This document shows, one piece after another, positions 13,729 to 25,368 of a stretch of 64,000 nt of DNA. The position numbers and the translations under genes were made by a program. The stretch is from Austropuccinia psidii (lineage: Eukaryota > Basidiomycota > Pucciniomycetes > Pucciniales > Sphaerophragmiaceae): NCBI GenBank assembly GCA_023105745.1, contig JALGQZ010000020.1:1422501-1486500 (forward strand), read 5' to 3'. The notes beneath the pieces are model-generated. The model was not told the origin of the DNA, did not search any database, and saw nothing but the letters and a program-made list of their open reading frames with translations. The number at the start of each line of letters is the position of its first letter. Within the stretch, counting starts at the first letter, position 1.

Positions 13729-14962
13729 ATGCCTTGTTCAAAAGAAAGACACATCAAGTCAGATATGAAGATCACCTCTGCCCTTCCTCATTCATCAGGT
13801 AAATTAATCCATGCAGATTATTTAACCATAATTACTTGGCTTTCAATCAAATCCAATTTTGAGTCATGTTTTGGTACTAGTGGTTCAACATATATTTGAA
13901 GACCTCCTTCATCAAAGCAGCATGGATTTCAGCTTATGGCCATTGAGGTAAACAAAAAATCACAAAATAGCCTAAACCTTAGCTCAAGAAGCATCCGAGA
14001 TCAATGGCAAACACATAAAAAGAAGTATATGGCAGAAAGAAAAATCAAAAATTTAACTGGGGCTGGACTAATGGAAGAAGATGAGAGTAAATGAATCAAA
14101 TCAATTAGTGAAATTCTTGAAAGTATTTGTCCTTGCTATGCTGAAATGGATGTGCTCTTTTGCCACAAGCCCAAAGTCACTCCCATTTCAAGCTATGATT
14201 CACAAGAAAAAGACAGCTTAAATGGTGATGATGATGATGATGTTTTGCTTGATAAGGTAAGCTATCATCTCTTCCTTTTTTTAACTGCAATAATTGAAGC
14301 TCATTTTTTTTTAAAGAAGAATAATGGTTCGGAATCACCTCTAAATCTGGATCCTTTGATTAATAATGATGATAACTTGGTCCAAGTGGAAAACCTTCAA
14401 GATGAATAAGTAAGTACATTCAAGACTGATATTTATGAAATCCAATATTGATTATTTCTCCTTTGAAAAGAAAAGTAAATCCATAACACATTCAACACAA
14501 AAGTGTAATCAAGCATTGACGCCCAACTTGAACGACAAGAGTGGTTCTAGGAAAAGGCCTATGGATATGTTTGCACTGATATATTCAAATTTGATTGAAT
14601 AATGGCAAAAGGGTATGTTTTGGATTTATGGTTACTCTGATCAATCCTACTGACAAAATGCATGATTTGTAGCCTGTGAAACCAGTTAAAATGCTTGTTT
14701 GGAGTGGGACAGGGAGAGGTGGAATGAAGAGAAAGTGAGAAACATGGAAAAGAAATGGTTTGAAGAACTCAAGTTGCAAAAGCAAATGGAGTTTGAGGAG
14801 AAGAAACACACAAAGAAATATGGATTTGAAAAAGAAAAGTGGAATCATGAATTGGAATTTAAGGAAAAGCAATGCCAGATGGATCTCACTATAGAAGCAT
14901 TGTCATCAAGCAGGCCAATTGTGGAACTGGAACACATTCTGACATTAATCAATAAAAAATAA
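13729..14962 (+). pseudogene. Myb/SANT-like DNA-binding protein of element A
   Basis: From ATG 13,729 the frame gives a Myb/SANT-like domain (HADYLTIITWL, NFESCFGTSG, SIRDQWQTHKKKY, NLTGAGL) and then ILESICPCYAEMDVLF, a motif shared with the partner proteins of elements B and C. An intron at 14,257-14,316 (GTAAGC...AAAG, 60 nt) removes a stop-poor but hydrophobic stretch. The 3' part (14,699-14,962) is a charged coiled coil ending in VELEHILTLINKK. In-frame TGA codons at 13,897-13,899 and 14,092-14,094, plus uncertain joins around 14,400-14,690, make it a pseudogene. In PIF/Harbinger elements a protein of this kind is the DNA-binding partner that helps bring the DDE protein to the element. 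I place the family with confidence; the function here is by analogy. Confidence 0.75.
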
Positions 14963-15608
14963 CATATTAGGAATACATCATGTGATCATTTTTTATGTGG
15001 TGATTTGTTGAATAAAACTGATGTTTATGTGTAATTATTGATCTTATTTTGTGAAATCTAACTGCACTTTATTAACAAATTGAAAATTTGATGTTTATGC
15101 GCACTTGGGGCACCAACTTGCAATTGAATTGAAATTTATTACTAAATTGAAAGCTTGGGCAAATTTTTCATCAAGATTTTATGCCAAGTCTGTTCCAATT
15201 GAAATTGATGGCTCCCTCCGTATTTCCTTTCTTTTGAATTTTTTGACAAATAAAAGTTGATGACCACTTTCTTCCTTTTTTTTGAAATGGTATTTTATGT
15301 CATTTTATTGTTTTTGAAATTTTCTTATTTTTTTAATTTTTTTGGTTTTTCTATATGTTTCTTATTTCTTATTTTGAATTTCTAATTTTTGATTTTTAAT
15401 TTGGAATTTTTAACTTTTTATTTTTTATTTCTAATTTTTTCTCTTCACCCCTCACTCTTCAATTTCTTTTAGATGATCCAAAAACAAATCACCCTTCTTT
15501 TTTAATTCAGGTAAGTGCTTTTTTTTTTCAACACTCTAATTCTTTTAAGCTGATTCTAAATATTTATTTCTTTTAATGATTTCATCCACCTCCAATATAC
15601 CCCACCCA

Positions 15609-15648
15609 CCCTGGAACCTCCCAAAAAGGCTCCTGAGAGGTTCCAGGG
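15609..15648. repeat. 12-bp stem-loop
   Basis: CCCTGGAACCTC (15,609-15,620) and GAGGTTCCAGGG (15,637-15,648) are perfect inverse complements separated by 16 nt. It stands out because it is GC-rich against an A/T background. Confidence 0.85.
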
Positions 15649-15699
15649 TTTAATCGGTTTAAAACCCTGTGAATCTATTTGGAAGCTTTTTTTAATTTT

Positions 15700-15733
15700 T
15701 TGATGTTAATGGCCTCCAGAGGCCATTAACATC
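15700..15733. repeat. Perfect 16-bp palindrome with 2-nt centre
   Basis: TGATGTTAATGGCCTC, CA, then its exact inverse complement. Perfect pairing over 32 bases in otherwise decayed sequence suggests recent origin or constraint. It is not followed by a simple T-tract terminator. Confidence 0.9.
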
Positions 15734-16518
15734 ATATATGTAATTTTTATTTATTTTCATTTTCTTGGATTTCTTTACTAATTTTCATTTTTTTTATTTT
15801 TTATTTTTAAATCATAATCATACTTATGATTAATATTTTATTTTTTTAAATTGATGATTATTACCAATTCTTTTTTTTTTTGGATTATTATTTTTGAAAT
15901 AATCATTCATTACTGACCTGTGTCTTTTTTTTTGTTTTTCCAAATCATCATCATGAATTACTGATGATTTTTTTTAATAATAATAATATGCTTCTGATGA
16001 TTTTTTTTTGTTTAATCATGAATCTGCTGATGATTCTTATTTTATTTTTCTTGTTTTCAATCATCATCATGAATCACTGATGTTTTTCTTTTTTTCTTTT
16101 TTATTAATCATAATGAATCACTGATGTTTTTTTTAATTTCATTTTTTTTCTAAGTCATAATCATCTTTATGTTTTTTTTCCTTTTTTTTCCTTTTTTTTC
16201 ATCATTATGATTACTGACCTCTTTCATTTTATTCTATTTTTTTTAAGTCTTCATCATGAATCACTGATCATTATTTTTATTTTTTTTAAATCATAATCAT
16301 GATCAATTTATGATTATTTTTTTTCTTTTTTTTTGATGATTATCATTACTGACCTATTATTATTTTTCAATATTTTTATTTATTTGTTAATATAGGGGTG
16401 GATTATTTATAAGTGTTTCTTTTGCAATGTTGTTTAATTTCACTTCCCTTCCATCTTCTTTGAAATTCAAAAAAAAACTCCTTCTTCATCTCACTCTTCA
16501 AATAATTCTGATAATGTC

Positions 16519-17776
16519 ATGGTTAGGACTAAACCAGATACAGCACATCATCAGAATGATTTGAATGATGTTGAAAGTACTATTCCTCCTCTTGATGTCA
16601 TGGTTAGGACTAAACCAAATATACAACATAATGAGGATAATAATACAAAATCAAATCATAAAAGAAAACTCACCCTAAGGCAAAGACAACACACCCATGA
16701 TTCAAAACAAATCATGTCTCACCTTGGCCATTCAAAAACAGAATATAAGGAATCTTCAACCATTTCAATTGACAAGAAATCAGCCAATGCATCATGATTA
16801 AACTTCCAATACTAAACAATCTACCCCATCCTTATGTACTCATTTATAAAACCAAAAAACCCTTTTTACCTGTCATCATATATAAAATCACCCCTTTTGA
16901 TAATCCTTCTGGCCACTCTCAACTGCTCCAAAACCTCATAATGACATTAATGTCCTTATCTCAAAATTGACAAGAAATTAAAACCAATAAGCAACTTCTA
17001 GGTGGTATTATGAAAGGTATTGGGTTTTGTCCTGGTTCAGATTCAGGAAAATCTGCAGGTATGTGATCTTTTTTGCTTTATATTTTAATAATTAATAAGT
17101 AATTTCAATATTCTTAGGTTTTTACTCCAGAAAACCTGGTTTGACTCCTCATCAAATTGAATTGGATAACATGCAATGGACCAGACTTCAACAATATGAC
17201 AAATTTGTTTACTCAGGAATATCACATTTTTCAAAATTAGCTGCAAATGAAAATCAGTCATTAATGGAAGAAGCCAAATTACCAAGTTTCAGTCAGCTCA
17301 AATGGAATTCTGCCAATAAAAAGGAATAATCCAAGTCTTTTACAAAAGTCATTGTCACTCAAGATGGATTTTTCAATAAGCCACACCAAGATTTAAATGA
17401 TCTCGATTCCTGGACTTACAGTATATTTTCTTTTGTATCAAAAAAAGATTTCCATCCCCTTCCAACTGTCTTCACCCCCTCTGGACATGGCTTGCACTTC
17501 CCCAAATTGAAAATGGAGGTTGATTTTTCAACAGAACCTGGAATCAGGGAAATTCTTTGAAATACATCAACAATGGTTCATCATACAACAAAAGCTCCTC
17601 CAGAAATTATCAAACATGACAAAATAACTCATTTTGGATGTTCTTTTCAAATCAACCATAAGTTATTTAATGTAGGTGACAAATTCTTGAAAATGACACC
17701 CACTAAAACTAATTCAAAAGTAAATGAGTACTTTGAAAGAAATATGCAGGACCAAAAAAGAACTAAAAAATATTGA
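16519..17776 (+). pseudogene. Tet-like 2OG-Fe(II) dioxygenase of element A
   Basis: The exons encode GIGFCPGSDSGKSAG, then FYSRKPGLTPHQ after an intron starting at GTATGTG near 17,060 and ending at TTCTTAG near 17,118. The double-stranded beta-helix follows: NKPHQDLNDLDSWTY with an H-x-D iron motif (His codon 17,384-17,386, Asp codon 17,390-17,392), then MEVDFSTEPGIREIL, the distal His in MVHHTT (17,579-17,584) and ITHFGCSFQINHKL. Rust proteins of this family, as I recall them, usually have Arg where the His of ITHFGCS stands, a position expected to bind 2-oxoglutarate. That would be an R-to-H loss. Stops occur at 16,795-16,797 (linker), 17,327-17,329 and 17,558-17,560 (TGA where Trp is usual). 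The N-terminal part has a duplicated VMVRTKP unit. TET/JBP enzymes oxidise 5-methylcytosine or thymine in DNA; the activity of this fungal branch on an element's behalf is inferred. Confidence 0.75.
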
Positions 17777-17863
17777 TTGTAAATAGTTTTATTTTACCAC
17801 TAACATCTCCACTCCATTGTATGCCATTAAAATAAGTAAATAAATCAATGGTCCTTATGAAAT

Positions 17864-18960
17864 TCAAAATTGACTATTTTTCCATGCCAAAGTAATCGGT
17901 TCACGTTTTTCACGCATATTTACCACATCTTTTCCAATGTCATTATTGGACAGATTTTCTGCATGTGGTGGATCATCATCTTCATATAAATAAAACCATT
18001 CATCTCCAATGTTTGGTAACATATTATTTAAAATCGTGCAAGAAATGACCCAACTAACAAGATATTCAATTTCATAATTATCCCTCATTTGATTTTGCAT
18101 TTCCCTTAGAGAAAACCACCTCTCCTTCAAAATTTCAATGGAATGCTTGATCCTGACCCTTGATTTTGCTAGACAGTAATTGAGAGAACGGTTGTCTTCA
18201 TTCTGTGCTACCACTCCCTTATATGCTGGAAAAAACCAAGAAGAGCTTTCATATGCTGAATTGGCAAGTAAGTACCGATCCTTTTCATAAACATCTTGAG
18301 GGTTTTGTGCTATTTTCATATTTTGGTAGACATTTAAATCATTAAGTGACCCAGTATAACCAGCATGTAGAGCAGTGAAGTGTTTGTTTATATTGCAAAC
18401 CAATTGTATTGACATTGAATAACTTGATTGTAAACAATCAGTAAAAATGAAATAAATAATAAAAATTCAACAGCTTACCTCCTTTTGAAATCAAAAAAGG
18501 CTTCACCATCATTGGGGGGACATTGTGATAATGGTATGAGACTCCCATCAATAAACCCAATGCACCCAGGGAACCCTTCTGCCTGCATTACTCAAGACAT
18601 CTCTCTTTGTTGTTCTATTGTTGGCCACACAATCACTTTGCACTTCAACTTCATTAATATCTGGATCACTCTTTGAGTGTACAACACAATAGCCCCATGG
18701 CTAATTCCAAATAACATTCCAATCCTTCCCAAAGCGCCCCAATTTCCATTTTATCCTAGCCTTGATAGTTCCACAGCCAATTGGATGGCAGGATTGCATT
18801 GTTTTTTTTGTGATGAGTTTTGAAAGTTTCTATCATATTGAGTATTTGCAACCAATTTTTCAAATGATTCATGTGTGGTCCTACATAGCTGTCAAAACTT
18901 TTCAGATGATAATGTTTATAAATCATTCATTCTATACATGTAATGTGATGGATATATTAT
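17864..18960 (-). pseudogene. PIF/Harbinger DDE transposase of element A
   Basis: On the minus strand the order is QLAVELSRLG, LGRIGMLFGISHGAIVLYTQ (helix-turn-helix region), GFPGCIGFIDGSLIPL (first catalytic Asp), intron 18,478-18,423 (GTAAGC...TCAAG, 56 nt), then SIQLVCNINKHFTALHAGYT, GSLNDLNVY (second Asp), YLLANSAY and RVRIKHSIEILKERW. The third acidic residue of the DDE triad, normally Glu in the RxxIE motif, is Lys here, a G-to-A type change that would kill catalysis. In-frame TAA at 18,751-18,753 and TGA at 18,592-18,594 also interrupt the N-terminal half. The last 183 codons are open. This is the DDE_Tnp_4 family by motif order. It converges on the Tet-like gene, with only about 90 bp between their stops. 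Confidence 0.85.
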
Positions 18961-19424
18961 ATGAGGATTGATTTATCTTTGTGATGTTATCATATATAAT
19001 ATGATTATATCTTCCTGGATATCAGAATCACTATCAGAGCTGAGAGCATCAATGAACTGCAGTGAGCTTAAGGTCTGATGTAAAGGTAGCCTTTGCCATG
19101 CCTTTGGCATGGTAAATGAAGGGAAGATGTATAGAAAATGCAATTTGAAATCGAATAACTTAATAAATGACCAGTATATTCAGATTTCATGCAATATAAA
19201 GGGAGTTTTATGCAATTTAGAATGACCTTACTGAGCTGTGTGTTGTAGAAATGTCCCTTTAAGTGAAGCTAAAGGTGGTATTTTAGTATCAAAACATGGG
19301 ATTTGGTACCAAAAAACCTGGGTTTTTGTCCCTCAAAATACCTCACCTCTTGAGGTGTGGGATTCCCCAAATCCCAAAAAATTAATGCAGGATTTGGGAA
19401 AAAAAACTCGGGATTTTGAGTGTG

Positions 19425-19450
19425 GGGTTTGGTAACTTTGACACCCCCTA
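19425..19450 (-). repeat. Inner right-type terminal repeat of the element A family
   Basis: GGGTTTGGTAACTTTGACAC plus CCCCTA ends here, a 24/26 match to the left end at 13,447. About 95-120 bp inside it is an imperfect hairpin (AATACCTCACCT with AGGTGTGGGATT) and a GGTACCAAAAAACC motif. No TTACAA follows it, unlike the end at 20,035. Confidence 0.75.
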
Positions 19451-20011
19451 ATATTCATATTAAAATTCCTCATCACATACTGAGATTGAGCCAGTTTAAA
19501 TCATGAAATTGGACGAAATATAATGGAAAACAAAATTTTCACTACCAAAAAGAAAAGAAGAACAAGAATTAGTATTATTTTTTGTCTTGAAGAATGAAAG
19601 AAAAGAAAATTAGAATAATTTTCTAAATTAATTTCTTTAATAATGAATCAAAAAAGCTTATTTTAAGTCAAAACATGAGCTGGAAATCTACTGAAAATTT
19701 AAGGTTTTGAGTTGAAAGAATGAGATAATTTTTTTGAAAAAATTACAGTTTATTGGATTCAAAAGAAAAGACAAAATGTTTATGAATGAATCTATGAATT
19801 TTATTCGAAATATTCAGATGATAGAATTTTATTATTATTTCTATGAATTTTTGAAAAAAAAGTGTTGAGGGAACTTTAACATGTAATTCAGTTAGGTTTA
19901 AATTCTTTTTGAAAACCTAAATTATGAATTTTTAAAAAATGTTGGATTTTAACACAATGAAAGGGGACTAAGATCAATTATCATGGGATTTAAAGCCAAA
20001 AAACTATAGTT

Positions 20012-20035
20012 CTTTGGTAAGCTTGACACCCCCTA
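20012..20035 (-). repeat. Outer right terminal repeat of element A
   Basis: CTTTGGTAAGCTTGACACCC followed by CCTA, then TTACAA as at the left side. The first 13 bases of the inverted terminus are identical to the left end. Confidence 0.65.
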
Positions 20036-21417
20036 TTACAAGTATATGATATAGATATGAAAAACATTTCAGGCTGTTAAAAAAGTCCATTTCTATATAT
20101 TTATATATTTTAAATTATTCTCTAAACCTATCCAATGAAAATTGTAAAAAGCTATTCCACACATCACTCATAAATAATTTTTAGTAATTTTTTATTATTA
20201 TGTAAGATAAAAAAATTTGAATAATGTTTCTATACATCCAATTTCTATAGAATAATCATTATTTGTGATTAAATGAAAGTAAAAGCTCAATATCTTTGGG
20301 GAAATTGTATATTTAAGGTTTGGAATGGAAATATTCTCTTGTAAAAAACTGGGTAATTAGTGATTCATTCAAAATAAAAGGGAATATTCCTTGTCCAAAA
20401 TATGAATAACTAATAAAACTTTAAAGTATTATTCAAGAAATCTTTTTTAAGGTTGTGTTTGATTCAAATATCCAAAGATCCTCTTAGAAATGGAGAATTC
20501 TGTTTTGAGAAAGAAATAATATATATTATTCCTATTTTATATCTTTCTCAGTGATTCTACTTTACTAACTTTACAAAATAATAGTTAATTAATATTGATT
20601 CATCTTATAAAAAATTTGAATAATAAGCTCATTAGAAATTTAGTTTAGATTTGAATTCTCTCTTAATGACTCCAATTTATGGAAGAACATGATTATTTTA
20701 ATATTAACTCAAAATTATTACTCAAAGGACCATTCTATGATAGGATATTTGGAAAATCCAATATTAAAATGGATGTTTCTAATTTTTAAGAGAATAAATG
20801 GCTTAAAAAATACTGGAATATATCATGCAAGTAGACAAAACCTTACTTTAATTTTAAACAGACTATGAGAGCTAAAATGGGTGATAAATCTCAACTTGGA
20901 TACTTTTTTGTGAGCTGGGTGTTATATTTATCAAATCTTTATTCCTATTCATCAGTAGATAAACATATTAATAGAAAATTATTGAGATGAATTTCAAATG
21001 TATTTCTCCATGATCCTTTGAGTCACATTTTGATGCTATGGGAGATATTCAAGCTACTAGCTTTAGAGAAATTCAAGGGTAAAAAGAGATAGTGAAGTCA
21101 CTACAGCTGATAGAATTTTTTCCCTTTGGAAATTTAAATGAGCGATAGGCTGGATAAAGACTGGGCGTGTAATATAAAAGAGATTCAAAATCTTCAGGTT
21201 TGGAAGAAATTTGAGCTTAATATGAAATTTTTGAATCCCAAACTCAATTGGTGCAATACTAGCTCGTGGGATCAATAAAAAATTCTGAATTATCAAGAAA
21301 TAGGCTGTATGAAGAGCTATTGGTTATTCCACATTTATATTAATCCATATTTAAATTAACATTAATTCATGAAAGATAATTGAAGCCCTAAGATTTGGTT
21401 TATATTTATGCATATCA

Positions 21418-21462
21418 CCATGAGCAAAATGGCTATATCTGAGAGCAGGTGTTGCACTTGGA
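21418..21462 (+). repeat. Inverted repeat arm, partner at 25,324-25,368
   Basis: CCATGAGCAAAATGGCTATA and the following 25 bases match the inverse complement of 25,324-25,368 with about six or seven mismatches, mostly transitions. Similarity fades outside the 45 bases. Confidence 0.65.
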
Positions 21463-24400
21463 AATTAGATTGGACCCATCCAAGCATGAGCTGGGACCCT
21501 TCCTGTGAGCTAGGTTGGACCCAGGATATAATTTCTTGTTAGTATTCTAAATTCTTCCAAGCCACTGGAATATTACAGAATTTGCAAGATTTTCTTACTT
21601 TATTAAACTGCATAAAGTGGAGAATAAATAATACATAAAAATCATTTCGATTTACATTTCAATATTCAAATTGATATATTGCAAGATAAAAATTTTGTCT
21701 CAATATTCATTTTAAATTTAGAAAATTCCAGTTTTTTGGAGGCCAAAAGAACCTAACCCCACTATCAATAATGAGAAAAGCCTTCATCTGTCTCTATTTA
21801 TGACTTATTCTTACTTCTAAGCAATATTAATTCCTATTTCTCATTAAAAAACCGTCTCAAAAAGATCAAAATCAGATTTTTTGAATCAAATCCTCTTCTT
21901 AAGAAGTTGGATTGACAAGAATATTTTTCCTGATATTTTTGAATTGTTTAAGCCTCAGAACAAAAAGATAAAGGATTTTATATTCTTTTGAATACCATTA
22001 TTTCCCCAAAAATACAAAAAAACTTATATAAATTGTTTTCTTCATTGATTAAGATTCCTAGGGAGAATTGTTATTTGTATATTTTTCATTTTATGTATTA
22101 TTTGTATCATCTCATAATTTTAGCTATTTTTAATATCATCACCAACATTTATCCTTTTCAAAACAGATAGTCCTTTAATTTGGATTATTTGAAGGTTTTC
22201 TTTATCAACTAAAAAGAGAATCATTGGGCTCTATTAAATAAAGCCCCTTCTACTGTATTAAACCAATAATCTTTGAAGAAAATTACATTAAAGAAAGAAT
22301 AATGGAAGCTACTGTAAATTTGCCGACAATTGTCAACAATATTACATATGCAGCAATTATAGTGCCTGCACTGTAACGAGCTTGACACATGTAAGAAAAT
22401 TACAGTAGCATTCTTTGTAAAGGCCTGCTCCTGTAATTTTGATTCAAAAACAAAATATTGAAGCAAAGAAAAAAATATTTAGAAATATAAGACATAAAGT
22501 CAGGAAAACTCAAGGAAAACATAAAAAAGAGAGAATTCATCAAAAACTCAAAATAGAATATCAGCATAAAATATGGATAAAAAAACTTAAAAAAGATGAA
22601 TTAAAAACATAAAAAACTGTTTTGGAGTATCAAAAATTCAGATTTTCTACTTCTTTTCTCCAAAACTTATAAAAATAGCTTTATCTCAATAATAATCATA
22701 AATTCAATTCACCTTTAAAAATGTTAATATAATTAATTTTTCTTTTAGGAACATCTATTATCTTGCATGAATTACTTTCTAAAAAATAACGTTTTAAGAT
22801 ATTTTTTAAGGTTTTTTGTTTCTATTTGCTTTTTAAATAATAAAAGTAAATAATATTTATGTTTCAAAAAGAACAGAAATACAAATAGGAGTACATATTT
22901 TATTAAATATATTTTTAATACTATAAATCAGAAATTCAATTTTTTTTTAGTTTTATTAATTAGGACCAGTTCACTTGATCTCTCAGAGAATTCTTCCCAT
23001 CAAGCATAATATTATGTCAAATAAATATCAAAAAAATTGATTTTACTCCAATCCTGTTCAAACATTTTCAAAATTAATTTGATTGTATTATTCCATTTTT
23101 GAAAGGCTTGACAGAACTTTATTAAATTTGAGATTTTGTATCACAATCTCATTGATAAAGGAATATGATTAATTCTTCATTTTGATAAGAATTCTATTGA
23201 TTTTTTAAAAAATATTCATGGGTTCAAACATTTCTGAATATAAAATTTCTAAATATTACAATCAAAATATAATGTTAATGGTGTAAATTAAAGGCCAAAC
23301 TATTTATAATGAAAATTGAAAAGTTTAAACATGATTCAGAACATGTTTTGATTATGAGTGGACATGGCTCTGAAGTGATATTTGCTCCACTGGAATCTTG
23401 ATTTACAAAAGGGTATATCTTACTTATGTGACCCCTCTTTATTGGATGATACTTTGATAAATGCTTTAAGCCTTTCATTGAGAATAAATATTCAAAAAAA
23501 AACAAGAAATATTCCTGGATTATATTTTAAAAACACTTTACAGATCTGAATATATTCTTTTTATAACTAGATTTTACAAACAGCTTCTTATTGCCAATTC
23601 ATTATAATTTTAGGCTGTATAAATATATAAAAGTAGTCTCAAATTCACAAAAATACCAAGATCTTTATGAATATGCTTTGAGAAATAAATTTTTCAAAAA
23701 AACCAATTTTTACCAGTTTTTTTGACTTTTTATAATAAAGCATTCCCATTATGTCAAAATAAATAGGTTTAATGTATTATTGCTCCATAAATCTGAAGTT
23801 TGGAGTTATTTTGAATGTCTTATGGAACTTTATATTAGTTTAGATTACATGATTGAGAGGATTATATAAAGGTTTGCTCCATGAATTTAAGCAAATATTA
23901 TTATAGAGAAATTGGAAAATTATTTTTTTAATTAGTTTTTTATTGTGTATTATTGAGGAATTCAAACATAAATTTTTACATACTTAAATCTATCAACACA
24001 CCAAGCTCATATGAAATTGAGTATTTCAGTGCATGGAGAGTTCTCCAAACCTCATAATCACTACAAAATGTGCTCAATATCAAGGAAATTGAAGCTAAAG
24101 TGTAGGTGGAATATACAATACATCCAACATGATCAAAAATAAATTACACAGAAAGCTGTATTAATTAGTCATTTTAAATTAAAATTATTTATCAAATTGA
24201 TGTTTAGCTATATTGATACACTAAAATTGAATTTACTAAAATTTCACACAAATACTCCCATTATTTGAGCTTTATTTCATTTTTGATACAGACACTACCT
24301 TAATTTCCTTCAAAGAACAACCCAGATTATCTAGATTTTTCACATATTAAAGTAATTAAATAGATAAGTATGGTTGAATAAAAATTGAGTATTTCTCCAG

Positions 24401-25323
24401 AAGAATATAAAACATGAATCTCAGCTGGTATAGATAAAAAAAATTTAATCCTTGGAAAAATTTAAGAAGCCCATGTTTTTTTATTTTTGTGAGGTTGAGA
24501 ATTCTTTCATTAACAATTTTTTTATATTAATATTGGAAGATTTATTAGTTTACAACATGAAAATGTATAATAAAAAGGTGGCAAATTCTAGAACTCAAGC
24601 CAAATATTCCAATTGGAATATTTATATTATCTATATATAAGTGTAAAGCCCCCCTCTCAAGAGTTTGATGGGCTTAAATAGGGGTTATGGTCTTCCAATA
24701 TATAGTACATTCCTGTGGCACCCTCCTGGAAATGACTTTGTCCCATAATGATTGACAGCTTCTTTCAATTTTGATTAAGCTCTTAATATAAATAGAGGAA
24801 AAAGAAAGGGATGAAACTTCTCACAAAAGGAATATTTGAATTTAGAGTAAACCATTCAATGGTAGGGTATTCTTCTCATAATATATATATGTGAAGGAAG
24901 TTTCAAATTATGTAAGAAGTTTTATCATTTATGGGAGATTCCTCTGAATTTTGTAGTGTTTAAATTAAAATATTATTCATACATGGGCTCCCATAAGCTG
25001 GCTTGACAGAGAATTTTTATTGACACTGAAATATAAATGTAAAAACTTATAAGAAAGACCCCAGAGCTTGTGGTTTTTGTAAATTAAATGATACAAAGTA
25101 ATGAAAATCTATCCAAACAAAGGGGGAGTTGAAATAAGTTTTTGAATAATGTATTATTGGGCTACTGTTCTTTGAAAATCCCAACCAAGCACTGCTATTG
25201 AGTCAACTGAATTGATACTTTGTGGCTTGCATATGTGGCTTTAATTTCTTCCAAACCTTCTATTTATAGATAGAATTTCTGTCCTATCTCCTACCTGAAT
25301 CCAATCTATCTCCCATGTCAAAT

Positions 25324-25368
25324 TCCAAATGTAACACCTGCTGTCAGGTGTAGCCACTTTGCTCATGG
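25324..25368 (-). repeat. Inverted repeat arm, partner at 21,418-21,462
   Basis: Read on the minus strand it begins CCATGAGCAAAGTGGCTACA. It could be the other end of a roughly 3.95-kb decayed element or an independent copy of one small dispersed repeat. Confidence 0.65.

Larger units (their letters stand above)
15000..16518. other. T-rich, hairpin-studded spacer upstream of the Tet-like gene
   Basis: No coding frame. Plus-strand T runs are broken by repeats of the form CATCATGAATCACTGATGA (about 15,900-16,300), which can fold because TCATCA pairs with TGATGA. Two strong palindromes precede them (annotated separately). A similar T-rich, hairpin-rich leader lies before the Tet-like gene at 59.4 kb. 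Confidence 0.7.
13441..20041. mobile_element. Element A: Harbinger-type DNA transposon carrying a Tet-like dioxygenase
   Basis: The termini are inverted: TAGGGGGTGTCAAAGTCACC at 13,447 on the left, and the inverse complement of TAGGGGGTGTCAAGCTTACC ending at 20,035 on the right. TTACAA flanks both outer ends (13,441-13,446 and 20,036-20,041) and looks like a target-site duplication, although canonical Harbinger duplications are 3 bp. A second right end of the same type stops at 19,450, so the outer 585 bp could belong to another insertion. Inside are three genes: Myb/SANT-like (+), Tet-like 2OG-Fe(II) dioxygenase (+) and DDE_Tnp_4 transposase (-). All three are interrupted, so the copy is no longer autonomous. 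Confidence 0.7.
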
